A stretch of DNA of 64,000 bases from Hemibagrus wyckioides (Eukaryota > Chordata > Actinopteri > Siluriformes > Bagridae): positions 7,392,073 through 7,456,072 of the forward strand of contig NC_080715.1 in NCBI RefSeq assembly GCF_019097595.1. Direction: 5' to 3'. Positions 47,767 through 60,969 of this stretch are shown here, piece by piece. Each line of letters begins with the position of its first letter. The first letter of the stretch is position 1. The notes beneath the pieces were generated by a model. It was not told where the DNA came from, did no database searches, and saw only the letters and a program-made list of their open reading frames with translations. A program made the translations under genes and the position numbers.

Positions 47767-48034
47767 GACAGCACAGTGGGTAGCATTGCTACATCCCGAT
47801 TTGAACCTGAGCTTGGATTACTGTGGAGTTTTGCATGATGTGCCCGTGTCTTTGGGTTTCCTGAAGGTTCTCTGGTTTCCCAAAACGTACGAGTAGTAGG
47901 ATTGTCCATGCTAAATTACCTGTAGGTATAAAAGTGTCCTGCAACAGAACATCGTTCCAGTCAGGGTACTTGGGATAGGTTCTGGACCACCCAAAGCTGA
48001 CCAGGATAAAGTGGGTGGTACAGATGAATGAATG
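47767..48034 (+). mobile_element. SINE, family 3, plus strand
   Basis: The head GACAGCACAGTGGGTAGCAT has an A-box-like part and TTTGAACCTGAG is in the B-box position. Then come 'gtggagttttgcatgatg', GTGTCTTTGGGTTTCCTGAA, 'ggttctctggtttccc', 'ctaaattacctgtagg', a shortened centre, and the tail CTGACCAGGATAAAGTGGGT with GATGAATGAATGA. Confidence 0.82.
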
Positions 48035-51000
48035 ATTTGCTGTTCCCCACTTATCTACTTGGGGGTCTGTTATTATCAGATGTTTCTATATCAGATCCTG
48101 TTCTGGCACTGGCCAGCCGGTCAAATCCCAACATCAAAAGCCATTTTCTGGCACCGCTGGAAAGGTTCCTCTCAGCAGGATATTAGTATTTGCTACCAAC
48201 ATCAAATCCTCGACCTTGTGGTGTTAGGAATGATCACCCGTGTCAGGTGCAAGACAGCTGCTTAATCTCACCATGGTTTTCCTAGCTCAAAGTTGTACTG
48301 AAACACAACACTGTGATGCGAGGCTGAGAAAGAGCCAATATGGGAAAGAGCAAGGGACAATTGGTAGCGATGACAGGGGTAATGACAGAGCTGCCAAATC
48401 TCTCCACTCATGGCAGATTTTTGCTCAAGTAGGTGGTCATGAGTGTTCACAATGATTTGGATGTCCTTTCGTGCTGTTCCCTCACTGCACAGAGACTGTA
48501 AAACAATATCTGTCGGGACAGAAGGACAAATCGGTAGCCAGCTGGTGAATGCTAAAATCATCTAAGACTATCTGTCAGAAGTATCTGTTTTTGTCTCTTT
48601 GTGAAGGACTAGAGGAAGATCAAGTCTGCCTTGAGGTTAAAAGCTAGAAATGCAATTGACCAAATCCTAATTGCAGGCTTCTAATGGTGTTATAGAAATA
48701 GAAAATTTAAATGAAGCCAAATGATTTTGCACATCAGGGGTGGGACCTGTGGAGAAATCCTACAAATAGTTTTAGCCAAGGGCAACTCATCACTACAGCG
48801 CTCACACAAACTGAACATGCTCAGATTTATCCGTCAGGGTTTAATGATTATTTCTTATCAATACGGTCAAAAAGTCAGAAATTTAGACAGTCAGTCAGGC
48901 AGTTGCTCCAGGGTTCTGGCTAAACAGTGAGAAAAGTTCAGTCTCTGCTGTTTGTTCTGCTTCTGCAAACCTATCAGGGCCACGAAAGAAGCTCATCCAA
49001 AATACATTACAGGATTTCCACTTTAGAATAAAGGCTTCTCCTCGTTCTCAGCAGGCTGAGGCAGATAATTCAATCGGATCTAAAGAAATCAGCCCACGCA
49101 GCCATGCCTATTGCACAAAGACATGCTGAGACACAGGGCTTTGGGTCTCTGGGGAGATTTAGCATACGGTAATCTGCTCCTGCATAAACAGGAGATGGGC
49201 AATAACTGGCCGTTCAAACAAAGTCAGACAAAGTCAAGAGTTTACCGAGATGCTTCGTTGTGTCAGTGCAAGCAATGGAGCATTATGAAGCAGGGACCAT
49301 GTGGCTGCGTGGGTTTGCAGGTTTCTGAAATTCTGGGCCATCAATTTCCATCTGGAGCTCCCTCCTGCTGCTCTGTGTCTCCACCGGTCCTCAACGGTAA
49401 TCCTTCACTGCTACAAACACCCTGATCCTGCCCATCCCTCGGCGCCAGAGGCGGAGAGAACATCCTGTATCGACTGCAGGGGGTCATGCAAAACCTTAAA
49501 GAGCTGCAGGAAATGACCCAATCGACCCTCCGCTTGCTTCCCCATTCCCAGCAGTAAAGTCACTTGCTATTAGAGGCACAATCCAAGATAATGTCACTAT
49601 TAGGAGCTCTCAGCATAAGGCAAACCCGGACAGACATGCAGGAATGGCTAAGTCTAGTAACGAAGTAATGAAGACAGGACATTCCAGATTTAATTGAACT
49701 TGAACTCTAATTAAGCAGTATGTGCTTAACAGGGTGAGAACGATGGCGTAACACAAACAAGATAAAGTAGCGACCTTTGCTAAAATCACTTTACAAGGAC
49801 AACTGGATTAGAAGTGAAAATTTAGTTAGAGTTCAGATTAATATAAACGAGATCAGGCCAATTTTTAAGCATAACACATGGGTTGCAATGTCAGGTTTTC
49901 AGAAGGTTGGTTGATCAGAATATCCAATTTTCAAACCCACCATATTTGGAGTATATTTCTGTAATGACAGAGTAAGACTGCCAGGACACAAGTAAATCTT
50001 CCTTCAGTAATTTGCCTTCAAAACAACCTCTAGTTTTAAAAAAGTTAGAAAGAACATGAATCCTTTTGCTGCCTAAATGCAAGAATGTGACTCCATGCAG
50101 AATACTGTATACAGCACCAAATATAGATATTCAGCCCCAAATATTGGATAATACGCTAAATTACTCATAAGTACTGAACCTTTCTGTACACCACTTACCT
50201 CCCATGGCCACAGCTTCCTTCTTACCCCATTCGGATTGGTTCTATCCATAATAGTTGATCATTTGTTTGCAGTCTAACATGTTGTCCGAATTACCAACCT
50301 TTGCATGTCTGAGTCTTGTTTGTGCTCCCAGGCCTTCGTTTTTTAAAACCTCGACTCCAATCTTGACATGCGCTGCTACCTGCTTGCAATTAGGGATTAC
50401 CCAGACCCTGTTTTTTTGTGTGTTTTTTTGCCAGGCTGAGTTTTGCATGTTTACCTCTGAAGTCAAGTCGCGTCAACCTTCGACATCTTGTGTGTCGCTC
50501 CTGAACGTCCTCTGATACTCAACGCCTTAAGACGATGTAACGTGATCAAAAAAGCGCCGCACAGCTCAGCCAAGTGTAACAACCCCTTTTTATGCAATAT
50601 TTTGATTTTCATTTTTATGGTGTTTCCATTAGGAGCAAACTGAAAACTTGCATGAAAACAGGTGGATGGAAATTGCACTAGCTATAAAACTCCATGATAA
50701 ACAATATGCTGGAGGATCAAAAAAGGAGAGGAAAAAGGAAATAACCAGCAATTCAAAAGCAATTTCCTTTGATATTCCAGAATATGGAAAAGTTCATATA
50801 TCTGCTGAGTGCTGCATGAAGGGAGAGAGACGGAGAGACAGCGAGAAAGAAATCCCCAGTGGTATTACTGCACTTGATATTCATTTATATACCGAATACC
50901 AATCCTCTAATCAAGGTGGATATTAGTACTACAGCAAAAGCCAAGAAGCAACAGTTACGCTGCGTAATGTAGTCAGCGATGCATACAGAGAAGAAATCGA

Positions 51001-52210
51001 TGGCTTCTTGGAGAAACAAGCTGCTTCCACGGAGAGCTATTATTCCAACAGGGCTCTTAATGGACACAATCAAATCCAGCAGAAAGCTTAGCATTGAGAG
51101 AAGTGATAAATTGCAGGTGCTGGAATAGAGAATCTCTTTCCTTTTTATCCTCAGCGCAATCTGATTCTGCAAGTTAACCCGATCCATGTGTGGCACTTCG
51201 ATGTTGGATTAATAAGGTTGGACTAACTGCTTGGAAATGTGCTCCAGAGCCAAAAGTTACAATCCTCTGAACTCCGGCAAGACCGCCCGCATGCTTTCGC
51301 CATGACATCATCAGCAGAATAACATAAGTTTCACAAAATTGATTCCAGATAACCCTGAGAGGCAGTGCCAAGGAAAAGCACGTCGGTTCACTTCGTCTCA
51401 GGAATCTGAAGAGAGAAATTAAACGTAAAGAATTTCCCTTTCGACTGCCTCGCACGCTCCAGAACCGGCTTTGTATTCTTTGAGAGAGAAAAAAAAAAGA
51501 AAAGAAAAAAGATCATATTCCTCCATGACCTCAAGATTTATTCAACAAGCTCTGGGATTTAATGAAGTTCACATGTCATCTGTTCGAGCGGGGAAAAGAA
51601 GTTTCTGAAAGCCGTAACCATATGTGACAGGGGCAGTAAAACGGTGTTTCATCATGAAAAAGACAGTGTTTCATCATGCAGTATGGTTTTATTCATGAGG
51701 TATGAGAATCCAGACTTTACGCTGGACATCACACAGCCAGCCTTTAACGTTGCGGTTCACTGTAATTCAATTTCAGCCACCATGAACCGGTGGATTCTGA
51801 GGTGACGGGCTCCTCCACAGCCAACTGCTCTATTTAAATAAGTCAGAATAATAAAATGAGGATTAACTCGGACGGTCAGCGCGTTTAGAAACAGAAACAG
51901 AAGCCGATGCGATGAGCTTTGATCCGTTATAGCCTCGTTACTGTTGGCACGATTACAGTGTGGGAAGCTTAACCCCTCTGAACCCTGGACTCATCCATAC
52001 ACATAGCTTTTCACGCAGGACATCAGAGACGTCGCATCGTTTTTACTGCATGATGAAGAAACATGATCGCTCTAGCTGCTTTTCTCACTTACATTTCCCC
52101 CACACTTTGAAGCTGCTCATTTCTACCACCACACAGTCTGGTAATAAAGTCTAATGAGTCTCCTTCAAGTAGAGTGAGCAGTAAGAGAAAAGCACATGAG
52201 CATAATGAAC
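48035..52210. other. Low-copy sequence, 4.2 kb, nothing recognised
   Basis: The longest low-repeat stretch. Several 60-100 residue open frames on both strands have ordinary composition, but none shows a recognisable domain together with splice sites. 50850-51480 is complex and may be conserved noncoding DNA. Confidence 0.4.
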
Positions 52211-54290
52211 CACAACACAACTGCAGAGCAGAAAAGACAACAACAAAACCAAGAACACAACAACAAAACCAAGAACACAACAGCCAAATTAATAACACAA
52301 CCACTAAATAATAACACAACAACCAACCTAAAAACACAACAGCAAAACTAATAACACAACAACAAAACCAACACGACACCCAACCTAATAACACAATGAC
52401 TAAATAATAAAACAGCCAATGTAATAACACAACAGCCAAACTAATAACACAACAGCCACACTAATAACACAACAGCCACACTAACACAACAGCTTAAGTA
52501 ATAACACAACAGCCACACTAATAACACAACAGCCACACTAATAACACAACAGCCAAACTAACACAACAGCCACACTAATAACACAACAGCCACACTAATA
52601 ACACAACAGCTTAAGTAATAACACAACAGCCAAACTAACACAACAGCTTAAGTAATAACACAACAGCCAAACTAACACAACAGCTTAAGTAATAACACAA
52701 CAGCCACACTAACAACAGCCACACTAATAACACAACAGCCACACTAATAACACAACAGCCACACTAATAACACAACAGCCAAACTAACACAACAGCCACA
52801 CTAATAACACAACAGCCACACTAATAACACAACAGCCAAACTAACACAACAGCCACACTAACACAACAGCCACACTAATAACACAACAGCCACACTAATA
52901 ACACAACAGCCACACTAATAACACAACAGCCAAACTAACACAACAGCTTAAGTAATAACACAACAGCCACACTAATAACACAACAGCCAAACTAACACAA
53001 CAGCCACACTAACACAACAGCTTAAGTAATAACACAACAGCCACACTAATAACACAACAGCCAAACTAACACAACAGCCACACTAATAACACAACAGCCA
53101 CACTAATAACACAACAGCCACACTAATAACACAACAGCCAAACTAACACAACAGCTTAAGTAATAACACAACAGCCACACTAATAACACAACAGACAAAC
53201 TAACACAACAGCCACACTAATAACACAACAGCCAAACTAACACAACAGCCACACTAATAACACAACAGCCAAACTAATAACACAACAGCCAAACTAATAA
53301 CACAACAGCCACACTAATAACACAACAGCCACACTAATAACACAACAGCCACACTAATAACACAACAGCCAAACTAACACAACAGCTTAAGTAATAACAC
53401 AACAGCCACACTAATAACAGCCACACTAATAACACAACAGCCACACTAATAACAGCCACACTAATAACACAACAGCCACACTAATAACACAACAGCCACA
53501 CTAATAACACAACAGCCAAACTAACACAACAGCTTAAGTAATAACACAACAGCCACACTAATAACACAACAGCTTAAGTAATAACACAACAGCCACACTA
53601 ATAACACAACAGCTTAAGTAATAACACAACAGCCACACTAATAACACAACAGCCACACTAATAACACAACAGCCAAACTAACAACAGCCACACTAATAAC
53701 ACAACAGCCACACTAATAACACAACAGCCACACTAATAACACAACAGCCAAACTAACACAACAGCCACACTAACACAACAGCCACACTAACACAACAGCC
53801 AAACTAACAACACAACAGCCAATCTAACACCACAACAGCCAAACACCACAACAGCCACACTAATAACACAACAGCCACACTAATAACACAACAGCCAAAC
53901 TAACACAACAGCTTAAGTAATAACACAACAGCCACACTAATAACAGCCACACTAATAACACAACAGCCAATCTAACACAACAGCCAAACTAACAACAGCC
54001 AATCTAATAACACAACAGCCAAACTAACACAACAGCCAATCTAACACCACAACAGCCAATCTAACACAACAGCCAATCTAATAACACAACAGCCACACTA
54101 ATAACACAACAGCCAAACTAACACAACAGCCACACTAATAACACAACAGCCAATCTAATAACACAACAGCCAAACTAACACAACAGCCAATCTAATAACA
54201 CAACAGCAAAACGACATACACAACAGACAAAATAGTTACACAACAGCGAAATTAGTAGGAGACCAACAAATACACAACAGCAAAACAAAC
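52211..54290. repeat. 2.1-kb minisatellite, 20-bp unit with 17-bp and other variants
   Basis: Main unit CTAATAACACAACAGCCACA (20 bp). A shortened unit CTAACACAACAGCCAAA (17) and a third type with CAGCTTAAGTAATAACACAA are mixed in. The left end (52211-52440) has 'aacaaaaccaagaacacaac' and other diverged units, and the right end decays to ACAACAGCAAAAC. The + strand is dominated by A and C. Confidence 0.98.
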
Positions 54291-54892
54291 ATAACTCCTT
54301 TCACTTACTGATGTGTTTTGTTTGTTTTTCTCTTTGTCGTTTCTGTCTTTCTTTTTTGTATTTCATGTCATTGTGTTGTCTGATTTTCTGTTGTGTTTCT
54401 GCAATGTTAAAATATTTTGCACTTCATATTTGAGACATGCAGCCAGTCCCACCAGTTCACACCACATGATGGTTCAGCTGAACATGCAGAGAAGAGACCA
54501 GTAACGGCTCTGCTCTGCTCTGTTCAGCCAAACAGATGGCTGTGTGTGATTGGTTAACATCACGCTAATCACCAGGGGACTCTGAATCTCGGAGGTGACG
54601 ACGCTAGCTGCTGAGACACTGGACCGTCGGCCAAAGTCACTGTAGTGCTTCGCTGGAACGTTTAAATCTATAGCCGTAGCGTTTTTCAGTCGTTCACGCA
54701 CAATCCGTCACGGTTTAGCCGCTGAAGCACCTTCAGGTGTTTGCTATCACGCTCAGTAGAGACTAGATTTCATCACTGCACTGTTCTGTGATGGCTGTTT
54801 AATCAGAGGTCTATCAGGAGGTCGTTTCAGCTTGGACTGTAAAGAAAATGGCTGTAAATAAATGAATTATTCTATAGGATGATATAAAATAT
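54291..54892. other. Low-copy sequence
   Basis: No feature recognised. Confidence 0.5.
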
Positions 54893-55100
54893 TGGTCTTC
54901 AGTGTGAGACGTGCGTTTTTCCCTTTGCTGGATAACCTTACACAGAATTTTAGTGGTTGAAGATACTGGCTGAAGCACTTATGGCATCTCGGAGAGCAGA
55001 AATGGGTTTGATATCATCATTTACTTTAAAGATTTGTGTGAAAACTAATAACCATTTTTGTTTTTTGGAACTTTTCTTTGAATATATTGCCTCTTGTAGG
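54893..55100 (+). repeat. Dispersed repeat R, copy 4
   Basis: 'ggtcttcagtgtgagacgtgcg', TTTTTCCCTTTGCTGGATAA, TAACCTTACACAGAATTTTA (54933-54952), 'gaagcacttatggcatctcgg', AGAGCAGAAATGGGTTTGAT, 'ggaacttttctttgaatata'. It shares its 3' half most closely with the partial copy at 5378-5512. Confidence 0.82.
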
Positions 55101-56389
55101 CTGGTACAAAAACAGAAATACTTACAGAAAAACCCTACAAATTCTTAAATCCCTGAGTGTCCACTTTTATATGAGCTTCATATTAACCAGCATTGTGCAG
55201 TCTGACATTACAAAGATATTCAATGCTGAATTGAATGGACGCAATAAAACGAGGAAATTCCATTTTTTTTTGGCTTCTGGGAAAAGAGTTAAACAAATAA
55301 TCTGTTATTTCATTGCTACGATTTGCTAAGCCTTGAGTAGAACTATTAAAGTGGGTTATCAGGACAATTTGTGTACTTGTGCAGTAATGCTATTACCCTT
55401 GCAGGCAAGAAGAAATGGAAGGACAGAAGGAAGAAAGGAAAATTTATTTCTGTATATAAACATATCGTATTGTGAGGAAGTGAAGACAATAAAACCCCAC
55501 TTGACTTGAACCATAACCAAAGTCATTAGCAATCATATTTTCCCTTTCTTTTACAATCCATATTTTCATGGCAGGGTGAAGCTAATTCCATGGAGGTCAA
55601 GTGATTAATGAGTTGTGAAATGAGAGCAATCCTTAGCTCAAGTACCAACATAAAACAACATTTACAAGCGCTGAAGGTTTCTGAATGTCCGCACATATTT
55701 CACATACTGACCATGCTAGGGTCGAAAACAGACGTTTCCAAATAACTATATTCGTAAGGTTACGAGAGGTCGTGAGATCTTCTAGCCAACGCCACACTGA
55801 CTCTGTGATCAGTAAGAGATAACAGCTGTCAATCCACAACAGATGAGCAGACGGTTAATCAAACCAAACGGACAAATCTTTTATTAGCTCCGCCATGGAA
55901 AAGAAATTATCGTCTGTTTGGATCTAGTTTCTAAATTAAGTCTTTCGAATTGAATGCATCCAATTTAAGAATGTGAATATCCTTTCTTTCATCTGCATTC
56001 TGGCTCCGTTCCTTGGGGATGAAATGGCAGGAAATGACTCGCTGAATGACAAAGGAACAAAAGTCTCCTTTTCCCGACAATGTCTTGAAGTGGATCCTGA
56101 TCTTACACTCTGTTATTATATCACACACATGCTAATCAAATACTTACTTTACATCTTAGTGAAATAAGATAATGCAAGTTAGTAGAATTATATTAAACTT
56201 GTGTTGTTGAAAGTGAAGATATCAAAGAAAAGGTCTAAAGAGGGAGAAAAGTAGTTAATAAGTGCCCTTGGTTGGTGGTGTGAATACACTGTACATCATC
56301 ACGGTAATTTCATACATGACTGTGTAGGTTGGTACATTCACAACACATGTACAGTACTGTAGGGCTTTTTGGACCTAAATTCCCAGTTC
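55101..56389. other. Low-copy sequence
   Basis: 55430-55510 ends in GACAATAAAACCCCACTTGA and could be an old retroposon end. Otherwise nothing. Confidence 0.4.
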
Positions 56390-56512
56390 TTTATACATTT
56401 CTGCTATTTGGCGGGCGTCCTTATCCAGACCACCTTACATTTTATACAACTGAGAAATTGATGGTTAAGAGCCTTGCTCAGGACCTTAACCACTAAGCGG
56501 CCACATCCTAAG
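56390..56512 (-). mobile_element. SINE, family 1, internally deleted, minus strand
   Basis: In reverse: tail (ATTTGGCGGGCGTCCTTATC), 'acttacattttatacaactgag', TTAAGAGCCTTGCTCAGG, and then directly CCTTAACCACTAAGCGGCCA, which is the head. The B-box region between is missing. Confidence 0.75.
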
Positions 56513-56629
56513 TGACCACATTTAAAAACCCTATATACTTAGGATACTACACTGTAAGAAACGATGAACATGGGGGTCTGGGAACATCTGGCTGAACACA
56601 GATCCCCAAAAAACTGGGAATAGATGAAT

Positions 56630-56661
56630 ATATTGACCTCTTTATTGATCCCAGAAAAGGG

Positions 56662-56711
<50 letters not shown>

Positions 56712-56715
56712 ACTA
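56630..56715. repeat. (TATC)n microsatellite after a retroposon-end motif
   Basis: CCTCTTTATTGATCCCAGAA is followed by about 14 TATC units (56660-56714). Confidence 0.9.
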
Positions 56716-56739
56716 TCCTTTTGGAACCATTTTGGATCA

Positions 56740-57075
56740 TCATATGTTCCTAGAGCCTTATGATTCTTGGTTCCAAAATTTCAAAAGTCTATGCTCTCAG
56801 GCCCCTGTGTTCTGAGGACTTTATATTCCCAGAATGTTAGCTATGCTCTCATGACCCAATGTTCTCAAGGCTCTATGTTCTAAAGATCCTGTTTTTCTCT
56901 GGGCCCTATATTCCCAAGGTTCTACATTTCCACAAACCTATGTTCCCATAACCACAGGTTTATGCCCTGGCAAGGTTAGATCCTGTGTTCCGAGTACTCA
57001 GAGGCCAGGATTCCTCTATGTTCCTAGGAGTCTGTATTCATCTAGCACAGTGTTCTAAGGCACCTGTGTTACAAG
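56740..57075. repeat. Degenerate ~25-bp minisatellite
   Basis: Loosely repeated phrases of the type CTATGTTCTCAAGGCTC, CCTGTGTTCTGAGGACT, CTATATTCCCAAGGTTC, CTATGTTCCTAGGAGTC. Units are diverged and spacing is irregular (about 22-30 bp). Confidence 0.7.
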
Positions 57076-58574
57076 GAGAAATTGATCCCTAAACAACAGC
57101 CTGAGTAACCCTTTCAGTTCTACCATGTAGAATATAAAGTGAACATACAGCTGAGGGGCTGAGGGAAAACATGGGGCCTTGTGAAGACACACTACACTGG
57201 TTATTATGTCTTCGTGGTTTCTGATAATCTGCATTTATTCAGTGTAATATCCTCTACAAGCTGATCAGCAATGGGCAAGTGCATAATCTATTATATAAAC
57301 AGCTTTAAAACGAGGCTTTGGAGACTAAAACAGGTTTAGTGAGCCCTGTGTCACAGAATGGTGGCTAAATAAGCTGTGCATTTTGTGCACTACTAAATCT
57401 TACACACACTCCAAAACAGAGCTGCCAATTATTTCAGCGAAATCACCCCAACTCCACAAATCTCCAAAGGCAGAAAGCTTTATAACACACTGTACAATGA
57501 GAGCAAGTTTCAGCCTGACTCAGTTCAGTTCGAGTTCAGTTATCATGGGCCTGCGTGAACATTTGAATACAGATTAAGATCAGCATTCTGAGCTGAACGT
57601 CAGCCTGGTTTATCTGAAGACGTCTCACCCAGGTTTTTCCATAACCATGAAGATATTTTTGATACAAATCTTACACAATTTACTTAGTACTCTAATCCAA
57701 GTCAGACTTCATGTCCAAGACCCTGTTTAGATTAGGTCTTATCATCCATGTAAGGAATAAATCATTCGAGGGTATGCCGCTTTGGGAAAATAACAGATCT
57801 AGAAATAAAAGATCTGGGTAGTGTGGTGCAGCTCTATACAAAGTATAGTTACTGTTACAACCCGGAAGTTGATTATTTTCGGAATAAGGGCACACCCTAT
57901 AGTGTTTTATTCCTCTTATGTCACAGCAAAGAAATGAACATTTTTCAATAATTCAATTACAAAAAATATATTTTTATCCATTTATGGTTGCATCTATTGT
58001 CATTTCAACATGCACCCAATTCCAAATTGGACTAGGACTGGACTTCCTGTCCAGAAGGCAGGTTTCCAAACTGTCTTTTTTTTTTTTTTTTAAATGATCT
58101 AATTATTTTGTATTATTTTTAAATTTTACTTTTTAAATACCAACACATTTTAAGCAGAACATTATTTCTCAGAGCTTTTACATTTCTCAATGACTATTTC
58201 TGCTCATTTTGATGTTATAGATACGTGTGTAACAAATTAAAAATGTTTAATTGAAATAGAGACCTGTGAGACTATTTGAAAGTGTTTTTTTTTTTTTTTT
58301 GTTCCAGGGTAATGGAATTGCCTTTTATATTAAGTGTTTAAGACAGCTGCCAGGGAGTCTGATGCGTAAATGTTCCTTCAAATAATCATTAAATTAAAGT
58401 GCCAGGCAGAAATCAATGCAGTTTGCAGGCTAATTTGTATTAGAGCAAGAATCCAGGACCTCAACAACAGTATCACGACCACAATGTCAACCATGTTATG
58501 TATGTAATTATATCAGCAGAAAAAAACCATCGATTTTTATTTTTAGCAATTACAAACACACCATAGCCACACCA
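57076..58574. other. Low-copy AT-rich sequence
   Basis: T-runs at about 58077-58093 and 58286-58300. No exon recognised. Confidence 0.5.
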
Positions 58575-59240
58575 TTTGATTTTATTATTATTCTTTTATT
58601 TCATTTTCTTTTAACCAAAACAATTTTCTTCATCTCTGCAGCAAACTCAAGAATTAAGATAAAAAATCTGCCTAATTTATTTATTTATTTATTTATTTTC
58701 TTATCTTTTAATGAAGTAATTAATTAATTGAAATATGTATATATTTATTTATTTATTCATTAGATTTTATTATTATTCTTTTATTTCATTTTCTTTTAAC
58801 CAAAACAATTTTCTTCATCCCTGCAGCAAACTCAAGAATTAAGATAAAAAATCTGCCTAATTTATTTATTTATTTACTTATCTTTTAATGAAGTAATTAA
58901 TTAATTGAAATATGTATATATTTATTTATTCATTTGATTTCATTATTGTTTTATTTCATTTTAACCAAAATTATTTTTTATCCCTGCAGCAAACTCAACA
59001 ATTAGGATAAAGAATCTGCCTAATTTATATATGATTATTTATTTATTTACTTACTAATTTATTACTTTATTTTCTTTTTTAATGAAATCATTAATTAATT
59101 AAAATGTGTATATATTTGTTTATTTGATTGACTATTTTATTTCCTTTTATTTTAACCAAAACAATTTTTTTGCATCCCTGCAGCAAACTTGAGAATTAAG
59201 ATGAAATAATCTGCCTAATTTATATAGATTGAGATTTTCC
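58575..59240. repeat. Four-copy tandem repeat, period about 165-191 bp
   Basis: The segment TTTTAACCAAAACAATTTTC, followed by 'ttcatccctgcagcaaactcaagaattaagat', 'aatctgcctaattta', an ATTT-rich part and 'taattaattgaaatatgtatatattt', occurs four times; AACCAAAA starts at 58613, 58798, 58963 and 59154. Copies 1 and 2 are most alike, copies 3 and 4 more diverged. Confidence 0.93.
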
Positions 59241-60149
59241 CCCCAAACCTAATCAATACTGGATCAATATATATTTAAAATCTTTTAATCTCAGCTGAGT
59301 TGTCAGAATTTATACACCTGATTCATCAGTTAATCACCAAAACCATTTAGTGGTATGTATTAGTGTATATTGGTGTACAAAGGAAAGGAGAGGAATCTTC
59401 CTGTTTTGTTAATGAAAACTATACATAACACTTTTATATTAGAACCATTTACACTCCAAGGGGGTCCTGACATTCTAATGGTTTATGTGTTTAGGAAAGG
59501 AAAAGCATGCTGATTTACTAACAGACATTACCGAAGACTGCGTTTTCACACGAGCAAAATAGCAGATCTATTCCGTTTTCTATTTTGTATTTGCTTAATG
59601 AATATGTAACTGGGGTCATTGCTGCATAAAAGTGCAAAAATTAGGGTGCTGTGTATGCAAATAGAGTCATTGTGCACCCACATATCATTTGCAGCCTGAA
59701 AAACACTTCAGGAACAGCAACTGCCTGTGGAAATGAATAAGATTCGAGAGGATTGCATTTGTAGAGGCCAGTTTCCTCCATTTTAGGACAAAATAAAACT
59801 CTCATTGTGTTGAAGTTTCTTGGATTTATGACCCACTGCATGGAAATAACGAAAGCTTTAACAAAGCTAATGAAGGAGTTTTGTCTGAAGCATCCTGTTT
59901 GCCTAGAACTGTTTATAAGCTTCTTCCTTTTAAGTGAGCTAAAATTAGCAAGCTGGAAATATGTATAAATATGTATATATGTAAATGAATTGAGAAATCT
60001 TTGTGACTTGTTTTATTTTAAAGAATTTACTTTCTTAAAATCTGAGATCTCGATCATGCTACTTAATCACTTGCAGTAATTTAGTGAGCATGTATTTTGT
60101 ATTATTATTACCACTACCTTAAATAAAAGTCTCTGAAATAAGCCCTTAG
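59241..60149. other. Low-copy sequence
   Basis: No feature recognised. Confidence 0.5.
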
Positions 60150-60335
60150 CTATTGATGTGGTAGGTTAGTGGTTAAGGTGTTGGACTACTGATTGGAAGG
60201 TTGAGAGTTTGAATCCCAGGTCTACCAAGCTACCGCTGCCAGGCCCTTAAGCCATTAACATTCAAACAGTTGTATAAAATACATGTTGCCCAGGATAAGG
60301 GTGTCTGCTAAATGTTTTTAATGTACTTTCACTAC
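60150..60335 (+). mobile_element. SINE, family 1, near full length, plus strand
   Basis: Head GATGTGGTAGGTTAGTGGTT (A-box region), B-box (GAGTTTGAATCCCAGG), a diverged core CCGCTGCCAGGCCCTTAAG, and tail (CAGGATAAGGGTGTCTGCTA). Confidence 0.85.
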
Positions 60336-60409
60336 TGCAATATGCCAAGAGATCATTTTTATGAGTTTCAACTGAAAAACTAGGAATTGTTAATCAAAGA
60401 AGAGAAAAA

Positions 60410-60535
60410 AAACAAGGAGCAGGGAGGGTTAAGGGTCTTGCTCAATTGGCCAATAGTGGCAGCTTGACAGTGCTGGAACCTGAGCTCCAATCTTCTGATC
60501 AACAACCTTAACCACTAACCACCACTGACCTACAA
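60410..60535 (-). mobile_element. SINE, family 2 head and core, minus strand
   Basis: In reverse: GGTTAGTGGTTAAGG, 'gttgatcagaagattggagctcagg', CAGCACTGTCAAGCTGCCAC, TTGAGCAAGACCCTTAACCC. The family 2 tail is absent. Confidence 0.75.
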
Positions 60536-60614
60536 AGTGATACTAACTGGAATTTTCTGTACATCTATTCTTTATTACTGTAGTTAATTAGTACTAGTAT
60601 TACATGTAACTGCT

Positions 60615-60960
60615 AGTCGTTTCATTGGTGGTCCACTGGCGGAATTCCTCCATAACACGGAGTCGGAGGACAACAGTGTTAAATCCATATGCAGAGTTTA
60701 TTGAATGACAACACAGGCAAACAATCCAAAAACCAAACAAAGCAATCTGAGGAGCAAAGGACCAAAACACGACCCAAAATCGTAATCCAAACAAACAATT
60801 AGTACAAGATCAAGCATGTGAGAGAACAACAGCAGTGGGAAGAAAATAGCAAAACTAACAAAACTTCACACTGTCTAATGGTTTAAATATACTGAAACCT
60901 GCTAGTAACCCAGAAGTGAGTGGTGTGACCTGGAAGTCCTCAATACCCTCCCTCTGGTGG
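60615..60960. repeat. Unclassified dispersed repeat
   Basis: The wording (TTTATTGAATGACAACACAG, 'gcaaacaatccaaaaacc', 'ggtttaaatatactgaaacc', AGAAGTGAGTGGTGTGACCT, CCCTCTGGTGGTG) resembles a common fish interspersed repeat. No terminal repeats were recognised. Confidence 0.4.
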
Positions 60961-60969
60961 TGTGGAGGG

